DNA of 64,000 nt. It comes from an uncultured Clostridia bacterium. GTDB lineage: Bacteria; Bacillota; Clostridia; Peptostreptococcales; Anaerovoracaceae. The translations under genes and the position numbers were made by a program. The stretch's first letter is position 1; the number at the start of each line of letters is the position of its first letter. The stretch is taken from the NCBI GenBank assembly GCA_937900415.1, contig CALCEY010000009.1, positions 1-64,000 of the forward strand, given 5' to 3'. Below, piece by piece: positions 52,869 through 61,446 of the stretch. The notes under the pieces are model-generated. The model saw only the letters and a list, made by a program, of their open reading frames with translations, was not told where the DNA came from and did not search any database.

Positions 52869-53744
52869 CTATATATTTTCCCTAAGTCTATATGTTTTTT
52901 CTATCGTCTCTCTTATCTTTCCGTAATCCCTGTCCGGATGTTTTCTTTCCGCTATTTTTAACAGTCTTTCCGAAAGCAGACGATAAATAAGCTCTTGTTT
53001 TTCGTCGAAGCCTTGCAGTGCTTTGATGTGATTTTGCACAGTTTTAAAGTCGCCCCTTTCCACGGGGCCCGTCAGGCTTCGCACCGCTCCGTTCTCTGCT
53101 ATGTTTGCGGCGTTTCCTCTTATAAGCGGAGCAAGAGCCCTTTCCGCCGATTCGTGATCGAAGCCGCAGTTCGTCAGCATTTCAACTCCGATATCGAAGA
53201 GAGCCGTCATATGATTGCTTACGGTCACGGCTGCACAATGATATAAGGCTTTTTTGTCCTCCGGCATGGTTATCACCTTATTTCCCAAGCTTTCAAAGCT
53301 TTCTTTTATATAAGACAAATTCCCATCGCTTCCTTCTATTGCGAAATACGCTTCTGGCAAACCTTTGTATGAGCTTTTTCTGTCGCTCACCGCATAAAGA
53401 GGGTGGACCGAATAAGCGCACGCTCCCTTTTCTTCGGCATCAAAAAAAACGGCCGATGATATCGAACCGCTGCAGTGGCATATGTTTTTATTTTTTATCG
53501 GCAGATTACGCAATTCTTTCCAAACATTCCCGATCATCCCGTCGGGTACAGTAACGAAAAGTGTGTCGCTGTCTCTTGCTATATCAGCTAAATTTTCATA
53601 ATATCCCGTGTCGGTAAATTCCGCTGCCTCAGCGGCCGATTCAATGCTTCGGCTGTAATAACCGGTTACGGTCACGCCTCCGTCTTTGAGATATTTCCCC
53701 AGTGAAAAGCCGACCTTGCCGGCTCCTATAAATCCTGCTTTCAT
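52869..53744 (-). CDS. Rossmann/DUF2520 dehydrogenase, candidate ketopantoate reductase
   Basis: A protein of about 291 residues with an N-terminal NAD(P) fold, MKAGFIGAGKVGFSLGKYLK, and FVTVPDGMIGNVWKEL. The C-terminal DUF2520 helical domain carries HCSGSISSAVFF, SVHPLYAVSD and NHMTALFDIGVEML. It is upstream of panBC. The missing pathway step between PanB and PanC, reduction of ketopantoate, would suit it. I recall that the PanG ketopantoate reductase of Francisella belongs to a similar family, but I could not check this. The start is ATG 53744, eight bases after GGAGG. Confidence 0.75.
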   Translation of the reverse strand: MKAGFIGAGKVGFSLGKYLKDGGVTVTGYYSRSIESAAEAAEFTDTGYYENLADIARDSDTLFVTVPDGMIGNVWKELRNLPIKNKNICHCSGSISSAVFFDAEEKGACAYSVHPLYAVSDRKSSYKGLPEAYFAIEGSDGNLSYIKESFESLGNKVITMPEDKKALYHCAAVTVSNHMTALFDIGVEMLTNCGFDHESAERALAPLIRGNAANIAENGAVRSLTGPVERGDFKTVQNHIKALQGFDEKQELIYRLLSERLLKIAERKHPDRDYGKIRETIEKTYRLRENI

Positions 53745-54199
53745 ACGCATCACCTCCATATATTAAAGCAATGTGACGGTACAAAGCGCATCCTGCTGCC
53801 AGTGCCGCTCTTTTTCAAGATGCAGCCTCGCTTTTCCAATAAAAAATATACAATTATGCGGTACAGCTTGTTCAAATGCCATCCATTCACTAATATATCA
53901 CCGTCATTCTCTTTTGTACAGAGGTAAATTTTCTTCTTTTTTCGTTGTCGCAAATAAAATCCTTTTATCCCTATCTGCTTCAAATTATGCCGGAAGCGGA
54001 TTTCAAAATGCCTTGTCATATCCAGCTTCATGATTATGCCGGAAGCGGATTTCAAAGGTTTATGTCATATTTTCTTCTCAAAAATCATATCCTTTCACTG
54101 CGCCGTCGTTATCTCAAAAATCAAAAATGGATTTCATCCCGGATACAAGTAACCGAAAATTCCCGTCCTGTTGCTTAAATCACCTTGAGAGGTATGTCC
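53745..54199. repeat. Intergenic region with a 24-base direct repeat
   Basis: Between the pan operon (minus) and the CHAP gene (plus). A 24-base sequence beginning ATTATGCCGGAAGCGGAT occurs at 53984-54007 and again at 54033-54056, with a 49-base period. Both are preceded by a partly conserved GCTTCA and followed by partly similar sequence with TGTCATAT. No gene in this stretch convinces me; a minus-strand frame across the repeats has no ribosome site. The promoters for either side were not defined. Confidence 0.75.
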
Positions 54200-54862
54200 A
54201 TGAAAAAATATACGAAAAAACTCAACAGAAACCGCTTTCCAAAATATTTTGTGATGCGGTTTGCAGGTATCCCCGTAAGCTCCTTTAGAAGTTCTATCGG
54301 AAAGCGCTTCGGAAAACCCGGGCTCTTCGGAAAGCTATTCGGAAAACCCAGGCTATTCACAGTCCTGATTTTATCAGCATTTATTCTCTCATCTATCATA
54401 TCCGTCCACATTATCACAAATCCCTTTTTCATGAAAAGTTACGATGGAAGCAGCTTACATCGCATCGCATCCTCTGAGCTTGGCAACGAAGGCGGAGAAA
54501 AATACTGGAGATGGTGCGGTTTTGATGAGCGTGCTGAATGGTGCGCATGTTTCGTCTCCTGGTGCTTAAGCCGATGTTATGAGAATTTTCCCAAAATATC
54601 TTCGTGCGATGATTTTGTTCGCTTTATTAAAGAAAATAACGGCTGGTACGGAAGAGAGGCGAAGCCTGTTCCCGGCATGATAGTATTCTTCGATTTCGAT
54701 GGAGACAAAAGACCCGAGCATATGGGCATAGCCGACCGTTTTACAAACGATAAAATATATGTAATAGAAGGAAACAGCGGCGACAGATGCGAGCTTAACG
54801 TCTACGATCCGCATGACAAATCCATATTGGGATACGGTGTTTTGTCGCCTTTAATTTCCTGA
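54200..54862 (+). CDS. Membrane-anchored CHAP-domain amidase/peptidase
   Basis: About 220 residues from ATG 54200 (GAGAGGT ahead). A basic cytoplasmic N-terminus with two copies of an FGKP-LF motif (residues 36-53) precedes one membrane helix (about 53-70). The extracellular CHAP domain has AEWCACFVSWC (Cys115), RPEHMGIADR (His174) and IEGNSG (Asn192), the expected catalytic set. Such enzymes cut peptidoglycan stem peptides or bridges. It stands alone between the pan operon and the AbrB-ABC operon. Confidence 0.82.
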   Translation: MKKYTKKLNRNRFPKYFVMRFAGIPVSSFRSSIGKRFGKPGLFGKLFGKPRLFTVLILSAFILSSIISVHIITNPFFMKSYDGSSLHRIASSELGNEGGEKYWRWCGFDERAEWCACFVSWCLSRCYENFPKISSCDDFVRFIKENNGWYGREAKPVPGMIVFFDFDGDKRPEHMGIADRFTNDKIYVIEGNSGDRCELNVYDPHDKSILGYGVLSPLIS

Positions 54863-54940
54863 AACCTCCGTCTTAATTCATATGGTAATGCGAGCTAAAA
54901 ACTTTCGACACATTATAATCATCTATATCTTCAATGCATG

Positions 54941-55000
54941 TTGACAAAACCGGTGAACATAGATATAATTAGTATAATTTGTTATACAAATCATACTAAT
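54941..55000 (+). promoter_or_regulatory. Promoter with overlapping 14-base palindrome, AbrB-ABC operon
   Basis: TTGACA (54941-54946) and TATAAT (54964-54969) have a 17-base spacer. ATTAGTATAATTTG (54968-54981) and its near-perfect inverse (54987-55000, one mismatch, 5-base spacer) begin in the -10 box and cover the start site. This is a likely operator, probably for the AbrB-like product encoded 20 bases downstream. Confidence 0.8.
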
Positions 55001-55019
55001 TAAACAGGGAGGTTCTGTT

Positions 55020-55235
55020 ATGGCAAAACCAAAGGGCAAATATGCCTGGACTGCCACAGTCGGTGAAAAGGGACAAATCGTCATACCTAAACAAGCGAGA
55101 GAAATATTTAAAATCGAGCCGGGCGACACGCTGATTCTTTTAGGAGATGAAAAGCGAGGTATTGCAATTCCTCCAAAGACCATGTTCTCGCAGTTTACCG
55201 CCGCCGTTTTTGAAACTGACGTGGAGGAGGAATAA
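55020..55235 (+). CDS. AbrB/MazE-family DNA-binding protein
   Basis: A 71-residue protein with one swapped-hairpin AbrB domain at residues ~9-52 (GEKGQIVIPKQAREIFKIEP, then GDTLILLGDEKRG). The C-terminal tail is short and acidic (DVEEE). It is placed first in an operon whose promoter carries a palindrome. It is followed, with a one-base overlap, by an ABC ATPase, so it is probably an autoregulator of the transporter. A MazE-like antitoxin is less likely because no toxin gene follows. Confidence 0.85.
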   Translation: MAKPKGKYAWTATVGEKGQIVIPKQAREIFKIEPGDTLILLGDEKRGIAIPPKTMFSQFTAAVFETDVEEE

Positions 55236-55966
55236 TGGCACTTTGCAGCATTAAAAATTTAAGCAAGACGTATCCTGCTTTTGAGCTTTCCGACATTTCC
55301 TTTGAATTGAAACCGGGACGAATTACCGGATTTATCGGCAGAAACGGGGCCGGAAAAACCACGGCCATAAAATCCGTTTTAGGACTCGTCCATCCGGACT
55401 GCGGCGAAGTTCACTTTTTTAGTCTCCCTTTTTCAAAAAATGAGAGGCAAATCAAACAGCGTATAGGTTTTTCCACAGGTTCAGTCAATTATTATCATAA
55501 AAAGAAAATAAAAAATATCGTTTCCGTAACAAAATCCTTTTATCAAAACTGGGACGAGGAGGCATACAAGGAATATCTCAATCTTTTTGCGCTTGATGAA
55601 AACAAGGCTCCGTATGAGCTTTCCGAGGGAATGAAAGTAAAGTTCAATCTTCTGCTTGCCCTCTCCCACAGAGCGGAAGTCCTGATTTTAGACGAACCTA
55701 CAAGCGGACTCGACCCATTTTCCAGAGACGAATTGCTCGACTTATTTATCGAACTGAAAAACAGGGGCGTTGCCATACTGTTTTCCACCCACATCACCTC
55801 AGACATAGAAAAATGTGCCGACGATATTTTGTATATCCGAAACGGAAAGATAGTTTCACATTGCTCCAAGGATGTATTTCGCAAAAATCACTGCGCCGCC
55901 GGCGAAACCATAGAAGAAAGCATACTGCGAATGGAAAGAGAGAGTAAGATATGTTCAAACTGTTAA
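55235..55966 (+). CDS. ABC transporter ATP-binding protein (YtrB-like)
   Basis: A 243-residue ATPase: Walker A GFIGRNGAGKTTAIKSVLG near residue 33 and Walker B AEVLILDEPTSGLDPFSRDE near 150. The signature region is atypical, YELSEGMKVKFNLLLAL near 130, with LSEGM rather than LSGGQ, and the H-loop is FSTHIT. Atypical signatures occur in the YtrB/AbrB-linked class. It pairs with the permease downstream, overlapping it by 16 bases. The substrate is unknown. Confidence 0.88.
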   Translation: MALCSIKNLSKTYPAFELSDISFELKPGRITGFIGRNGAGKTTAIKSVLGLVHPDCGEVHFFSLPFSKNERQIKQRIGFSTGSVNYYHKKKIKNIVSVTKSFYQNWDEEAYKEYLNLFALDENKAPYELSEGMKVKFNLLLALSHRAEVLILDEPTSGLDPFSRDELLDLFIELKNRGVAILFSTHITSDIEKCADDILYIRNGKIVSHCSKDVFRKNHCAAGETIEESILRMERESKICSNC

Positions 55967-56604
55967 AAAAAGAAATGCAGCTTTCCGCTTCACCACTTTC
56001 GTACATATTCATTTCATTTGGACTGATGACCTTTGTTCCGGGTTATCCCATACTTGTCGGCTCTTTTTTCCTTTGCCTCGGGTTGTTCCAATCTTTTCAA
56101 TACGCAAGAGAGTCAAATGACATTACATACACTGCGCTTCTTCCTATTGCAAAAAGCGATATTGTAAAAGCCAAATACGCATTTTGTCTCATAATTGAGC
56201 TCTCTTATTTTTTATTGGCAGCTGCGGCTGTATTTATCCGCATGACTTTATTATCGGAATCCGATGTATACAGAAGCAACGCTCTGATGAACGCCAACCT
56301 TGTATATCTTGGCTTTGTACTGCTGATTTTAGGGCTGTTCAATCTAATATTTGTCGGCGGTTTTTTCAAAACCGCATATAATTTCGCAAAACCTTTCGTT
56401 GCTTTTATCATCGCTGCCTTTTCAGTTGTGGCTGTCGGAGAAACGTTGTTTCACATTCCTGCGCTGTCTGCTTTAAACGCCTTTGGTTTTTCTCACATCG
56501 TTTTGCAGATAATTATCTTTGCGGCCGGTACTGCGGTTTTTCTGCTCTTTACTGTGATTTCTTTATCCTGCGCAATTAAAAACTTTGAAGAGATTGATTT
56601 GTGA
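55951..56604 (+). CDS. ABC-2 type permease
   Basis: A 217-residue protein with six hydrophobic helices and few charged residues, starting MFKLLKKEMQLSASPLSYIF. ESNDITYTALLPIAKSDIVKAKY near residue 50 is typical of ABC-2 permeases of the YtrC/D-like or antibiotic-efflux class. The gene overlaps the ATPase gene and is last in the three-gene operon. Its partner is the ATPase above; a homodimeric permease is likely. Confidence 0.82.
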   Translation: MFKLLKKEMQLSASPLSYIFISFGLMTFVPGYPILVGSFFLCLGLFQSFQYARESNDITYTALLPIAKSDIVKAKYAFCLIIELSYFLLAAAAVFIRMTLLSESDVYRSNALMNANLVYLGFVLLILGLFNLIFVGGFFKTAYNFAKPFVAFIIAAFSVVAVGETLFHIPALSALNAFGFSHIVLQIIIFAAGTAVFLLFTVISLSCAIKNFEEIDL

Positions 56605-56643
56605 TAAATTTCAATCCGTTTTTCTTCATAAATAAAACAAAGC

Positions 56644-56690
56644 CCCCTCAAAACGCCTGAAGAACAAGTGTCTTTTCAGCATTTGAGGGG
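56644..56690. terminator. Terminator between the ABC operon and the broken gene
   Basis: CCCCTCAAA (56644-56652) pairs with TTTGAGGGG (56682-56690), with an inner CTGAA/TTCAG stem. On the minus strand the stem is followed by CTTTGTTTTATT, a better T tract than on the plus strand. It can serve both convergent sides. Confidence 0.75.
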
Positions 56691-56703
56691 TTGTAAAATT
56701 TTA

Positions 56704-57243
56704 TTACAGGCTTTTGCCGATTCCCTCAAGCGCTTTCAGCGCATTGGCATCTTTTGGCATCTTTTGCAGGTTCATCCTCGACATTAACATCTTTTGCAGG
56801 TTCATCCTCGACATTGGCATAATATGATTTCAGGAAAAGCATATCCCATGGCAGATGTCCCGCAATACAACCGAATTGCTTGCTCATAAGTTCATATGGC
56901 ATGCTGTCAACCGGCGATTCGCCAACGATAATAACGCTTGCCTTTTGTTTAATTGCAGTCTGCGGCAATAACAAATTGCAGTCTGCGGCAATAACCTTTT
57001 TTGTAATCATCTTTGATTGCGCTGACACTCCCCGTCAATATACAGGCACAGCAAAAGCGGGATATCCTCTGAAACAATTTTTCCGATTGCAGGATTTGCT
57101 TCGTCACCCTCTACTCACCTTTCAAAGTTTTCCTGCTCCCATTTGGCCTCCGATATAATCCCGCAGGTCATATATGCAGAGATAATGAATAAGGCACCCA
57201 ACAGCAAGAGAGAAAGAAAATTCAGGTTACTTTTCCTTTTCAT
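56704..57243 (-). pseudogene. Broken gene of unknown function with short tandem duplications
   Basis: The frame from ATG 57243 begins MKRKSNLNFLSLLLLGALF, a signal-anchor, and stops at TGA 57115. It continues in the same frame (VEGDEANPAIGKIVSEDIP) to a second TGA at 57007. A 23-base tandem duplication (56951-56996) then shifts the frame. The next piece, with SVIIVGESPVDSMPYELMSK, is open, contains an in-frame 30-base duplication (twice NVEDEPAKD) and is shifted again by a 10-base duplication. Removing one copy of each shifting duplication restores a frame ending ALKALEGIGKSL. I do not recognise the family. Confidence 0.6.
56746..56996. repeat. Three independent short tandem duplications
   Basis: GGCATCTTTT is doubled at 56746-56765 (period 10). 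A 30-base unit is doubled at 56758-56817. A 23-base unit is doubled at 56951-56996. All lie inside one decaying gene and look recent, since copies are identical or nearly so. Confidence 0.85.
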
Positions 57244-57266
57244 GGAAATTTTCTTTAATAAACAAA

Positions 57267-57304
57267 GCGGCGAGGCAGATGTAATTCAACACCCGCCTCG
57301 CCGC
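57267..57304 (-). terminator. Terminator after the surface-protein gene
   Basis: A perfect 10-base GC-rich stem (GCGGCGAGGC / GCCTCGCCGC) is followed on the minus strand by TTTGTTTATT. It is located directly after the stop of the large surface-protein frame. Confidence 0.85.
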
Positions 57305-57312
57305 CAGTTGTA

Positions 57313-59691
57313 CTATCTATTGCTGTATTTTCCCTTATTTCTGCGTTTGCCGCCCAGCGATGTAATGATTACACCCATGCCGGAAATTCCTAAAAATGCC
57401 AGCCACAATGTCAGATTTGTTTCATCCCCTGTTTTGGGAATAGTATCTGTTGGCTTATCATCGTTCGTGATGGTGAAGGTCATTCCCTCCTGAGCCACCT
57501 TCGATGTAAAACCGTCCGGCACATCTACTTCGGCAACTGTCCAGGTATATCGGTCGCTGAGTCCGGTCCACGTATATGTCCAGCCGTTCTTACCGCTCAA
57601 TTCTACCCTCCGGCACTCTTTGCCATCTTTCAGCAAAACAACCGTTACGGAATTCTCTGCTTTACCTCCGTTATCCAACTTCCAGACCTTTTTCACGGTA
57701 ACGCTGATTTTATCATTTCCGCCATCGTCCCCATCCTTATGATTATTAAACAGGGCGATCGCTGTGTCTTCGGCAGGAATACTGCCTGTTTCACCGGCTG
57801 AAGTCACCGTATATCCGTCATTGCCGCTTTCTGTCACGGTGTAGCGGGCGCCTGCCGGCAAACCTGAAATGGTGATGCTCTGTCCGTGATAGAGTATAAC
57901 GGAAGCCTCACCGTTTGTGTTCAATATCAAATCTCCATCTGCCGGAGCCGCTACGCCGGATACATTGCTCTTGCCGGTATACGGGAAGACTCCCGCCGCC
58001 GGTTTTCCTTCTTCATCCGTCAGCGTGATCTTGAAAGAAAACGCCTTCGTCGTATCTCCAACGCTGCCGGTCACAGTTTTTGAGATCGTTAAGCTTCCGG
58101 TTTTGGTAGGCCGGTACGTATTGGAAACCTCAATCGTGATAATACGGTTTTCTTTATCAATGACAGCCGGTCGGTAATCTGCCGTAAAATTCTCCGGCAC
58201 AGGGTTCTCCGCAACGGCATAAGAAACCTCGCCCAATGTGTCCGGATCCGGCAGTTCCCGGAATTCGGCTTCCCAGTTGTTATTTTCGCTGAGGGTTACC
58301 GGATCGAGGACGGTGTCGCCTACTTTCAGATAAACCGTAACGGGCTGTTTCAAAGTTTCGTCCGTATCGTTCCAGTTCTTTTTCACCTTCAAGGTGTATT
58401 CACGGTCTTTTTCTCCCATGATAATGCCGCCGTTGGTTCCGATGCCTCCGCCGCGTTGTGAATGGTTCCCTGTAATCAGCAGCGTGGCTGATTTTTGCGC
58501 CAGTTCCTTTGCATTGTCGGAAACAACCGCCTTTAGAGCGTAAGGCTCTATGCTGTTTTTGATTTCGGAAATCGGCGTATCACCTGTCTGATAACGGGAA
58601 GAAGCGTCAGGGTCTCCCAAAATACCGCTATTCTCCGCAATACCGCCGTCCTTATACCAAAGAGCCTGTCCGCCGCCTAAAATACGGTTGGCAAGGGTCA
58701 GAACATAATTCTGCCCATCCGTCTTGACATAAACCACGTCGTCGCCTGCGCCGATTGATGTGTTGTCATAAATACCTACGCCATTGGTGACAAATACCTC
58801 TGTATCGCCGGTAGGACATGCCCATACGCCGCCGAGGATAGTCGCCGTGTTATTCGTTACCAGCGCATCATAAATGGTCATGACATAAGGAACGGAACCG
58901 ACATACACGCCGCCGCCCTGACGTGCAGCGGTATTGTCTTTAATCATCCCGCCTTTGAGCGTGACATTGTTAGAACCAACATAAATCCCGCCGCAGCAGC
59001 CGGTATCCCGGTCATTACTTCCCCCAATAGCCTGATTATCCTGAATCGTGCCGCCCTTCATGGTGAACGCAGCCGGAAAAAATCCTGACCATGTTTCAAT
59101 GTCGTAATTTCCTGCGCCGCCCTTATCGTAATACATATCGTAGACACAGACGCCTCCGCCCATATAAGCGGTATTATTACGGATCGTGCCGCCCTCCATG
59201 GTGAATTCTGCCTGTCCGCAGACCATGACGCCTCCTCCGCCCTGACCTGTCGCAATATTGTCGCTTATCACAGCACCGTCGTACATTATCATTTCAGCCT
59301 GTGAATAAAAATCGGGGTATGCAGGCTCGCCGATAAACACGCCGCCATAAGCCGCCCTATTCCCGGTGATAGCGCCACCGTGCATATAAAACTCGGAATC
59401 TGCGTAGTTTCTTCCGTCTCTTTTGTTTGCTTCGACATATACAGCCGAGTTGTTACGTATATCGGTTCCGATGTTATTGGAAATCACTCCGCCATACATT
59501 TCAAAAACTGCGCCCCTGATCACATAGATCGTGCCGCCGTATTGACCGGTAAATGTGTTTCCGGTAATAATGCCGCCGTCCATACGGAACAGGGCGTTTT
59601 GACCGAAGACAGTAATTACGCCTGAACGCACACTCGAAGTGTCATAACTGCCTGATATGGTTCCGCCCTCCAAGTTGAAGGTGCCTTTCAC
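57313..59691 (-). pseudogene. Beta-helix/Cna-B surface protein lacking its start and signal peptide
   Basis: A 792-codon frame. Residues 1-~390 are a right-handed beta-helix with repeated GGxI-x-N turns such as MDGGIITGNTF. Then come a Cna-B domain (EYTLKVKKNW), a pilin-type domain (KTGSLTISKTVTGS), a second Cna-B (ISVTVKKVWKLDNGG), and a sorting signal IPKTGDETN, helix and RRNKGK. There is no signal peptide: the frame starts at a GTG without ribosome site. Upstream, a perfect site AGAGGAGG and ATG 59749 read MKNKREK in another frame, and the beta-helix frame is closed by TGATGA there. So it looks like a 5' deletion or frameshift remnant of a sortase-anchored protein. Confidence 0.75.
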
Positions 59692-59923
59692 AAGTACGAT
59701 CTTTGCGCCATCCTGACCGGAGTGAAAGTTTTTCCCGCTTATTTTTCATCACTGCCTTTCCTCCTCTATAAAATTTTTAAAATATTTTGATGTCTCCTCG
59801 ACATTTTGAAAAGGTTTAGGAGTTACCGGTAATAAATTGCGCCGCATCATTCTATTCTCATACGGTATATTGTTGAACGTCCAAATCATTAAAAGCATCT
59901 TTGATGAAATGGAATCTTGTGCA

Positions 59924-60429
59924 TTATTTCAAATAAGAAATAAATGCGCAATCTGCCCGAATATGCAAATATTCTAAGGAGCTGTTAAAATGCTCCAAAT
60001 AAATGTCAACGTATATTTCCAATTCAGTAATATCCCGGTTATTTAGTTCGACTTTGTTTTCATAAATTTGTGAACCTTCCACAGTAAATGCACCTATACT
60101 TCGCAAACTTAATGGCTTTTTCTTGTTTTCTTCCATCTTTAAAAAATCCCATAATAAATCATCAAGCCACAATGGTTTTATGCTTTCTTTAGAGGTGCAT
60201 ATACATTTATTGTCATTTGTTACTCGAACATCTATTAACGCATTGAAAAATAAATCTTTTTGCTAAACCATATCATGTAATCTTTTTTCTTGAACTTATA
60301 TTTTTTAATTTTATCTTTTAATATTTCAGGCAACGCTTTTCTTAATTCCTTATATTTTTGTTCAAACTCTTTCGTCAATTTTAATTTCTTTATTAAAATA
60401 CCATAATACATGCATCTATCAAAACACAT
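59924..60429 (-). pseudogene. Small unknown gene split by a frameshift in an A run
   Basis: Two open pieces lie in different frames: 60429-60235 (LTKEFEQKYKELRKALPEIL, then KDYMIWFSKKIYFSMR, stop) and 60172-59924 (WLDDLLWDFLKMEENKKK). The second frame is open back to the first, reading NALIDVRVTNDNKC. Adding one A to the AAAAA run after the Phe-Ser codons near 60258 would join them into one protein of about 165-170 residues. I do not recognise the family; no membrane helix or catalytic motif is seen. A real phase-variable or sequencing-error frameshift cannot be told apart from decay. Confidence 0.5.
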
Positions 60430-60449
60430 GCTTGTGTTCTATGTCAAAT

Positions 60450-60473
60450 AAAAAACGCACACTTGCGTTTTTT
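60450..60473 (-). terminator. Terminator after the histidine kinase gene
   Basis: AAAAAACGCA and TGCGTTTTTT form a perfect 10-base stem with a 4-base loop, with T-rich sequence following on the minus strand. Additional CGTGCGTT direct repeats lie just beyond it, at 60474-60496. Confidence 0.75.
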
Positions 60474-60532
60474 CGTGCGTTTGCGTGCGTTTTTTATATT
60501 TATTGCCATACAATAAGTACATACCCCCCTTT

Positions 60533-61420
60533 TTATTCTCTAAAAGTTACGATAATATACAGTCTGTTATCTTTGTAGTCTGATTTGATACTGCCTCCCA
60601 TGCGTTCTGTTAGTAGTTTTGCAATCGAAAGACCTAATCCTGTGGAGTTTCTTGCATTCTCAACAGTATAAAACCTGTTAAAAAGTTTTTCAGCTGTCAC
60701 TGCATCAAGTCTCTCTGCCCTATTAGAAAATATTATTTCGCCGTTTTCACTTAAATTTACAGAAAAGTCTCCATCACTGTATTTCAGTGCATTGCTTATT
60801 ATATTGCTAAAGATTCGAACTGTTTGATTTTTATCAAGCTTCCTAATAACTTGCTTATCTGAAATATTAATGTCTGGCTCTATCTCCTTTTGCACAAAAG
60901 CTCCGTAAAATGACGCTATGGTTTCTTCCAAAACATTCCCAAGATTTATAGGATCTGTTTTTATTTCTTCTTCTGCTGTTATGATAGAATACTTTAAAAG
61001 CTCTTCTGTTAAAAGTTTCATTGCATCTGCCCTGTTTTTTATCTGCATAAGATAATATTTTGCTTCTTCCGGAAGTTCTTCTCTTCTAAGTAAATCTATA
61101 TATCCATAAATTGCAGTAAGTGGTGTTCTAATATCGTGAGACACATTAGTTATAGCCGTCTTCAGTTCCATGTCTCCCTGTTGAAAGCGATTTCTTTCTG
61201 CACGAAGTAACCTAAGTTCCTTGTTTATGGAGTCTGCCAGATTTGCCATTACCGAATCATTTCCTGATATATCAATCAGTGTGTTTGTATCTGTATTTAC
61301 TTTTTTCTCAAATTTTTCTCTAATTTCATCTGCTGCTTTTCTCATCAAATAAATTTTAAGCATCAAGGCTCCTACAGCACATATTAAAATCCCTATTATA
61401 ACTTCTAAAAGCAGCTCCAT
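60533..61420 (-). CDS. Sensor histidine kinase with a single N-terminal helix
   Basis: A 295-residue kinase. One membrane helix (residues ~5-24) is followed directly by a short linker with ISGNDSVMANLADSINKEL, then HisKA with NVSHDIRTPLTAIYGYIDLL (His95), and HATPase with FSNIISNALKYSD near residue 205 and STGLGLSIAKLLTERMGG near 260. There is no extracellular sensing domain, like the kinases that listen to a neighbouring ABC transporter. It is downstream of the ATPase and permease genes. Confidence 0.9.
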   Translation of the reverse strand: MELLLEVIIGILICAVGALMLKIYLMRKAADEIREKFEKKVNTDTNTLIDISGNDSVMANLADSINKELRLLRAERNRFQQGDMELKTAITNVSHDIRTPLTAIYGYIDLLRREELPEEAKYYLMQIKNRADAMKLLTEELLKYSIITAEEEIKTDPINLGNVLEETIASFYGAFVQKEIEPDINISDKQVIRKLDKNQTVRIFSNIISNALKYSDGDFSVNLSENGEIIFSNRAERLDAVTAEKLFNRFYTVENARNSTGLGLSIAKLLTERMGGSIKSDYKDNRLYIIVTFRE

Positions 61421-61446
61421 CTTCTTACTCCATAAACCAATATTTT

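Noticed and set aside
53750..54055. A minus-strand frame across the 24-base repeats
   Set aside because: No ribosome site and its sequence is explained by the repeats.
54175..54432. An antisense frame over the CHAP gene
   Set aside because: It mirrors the coding bias of the CHAP gene on the other strand.
57007..57117. Recoding of TGA (selenocysteine or Trp) in the broken small gene
   Set aside because: No SECIS-like hairpin after the TGA codons, and the adjacent frameshifting duplications favour simple decay.
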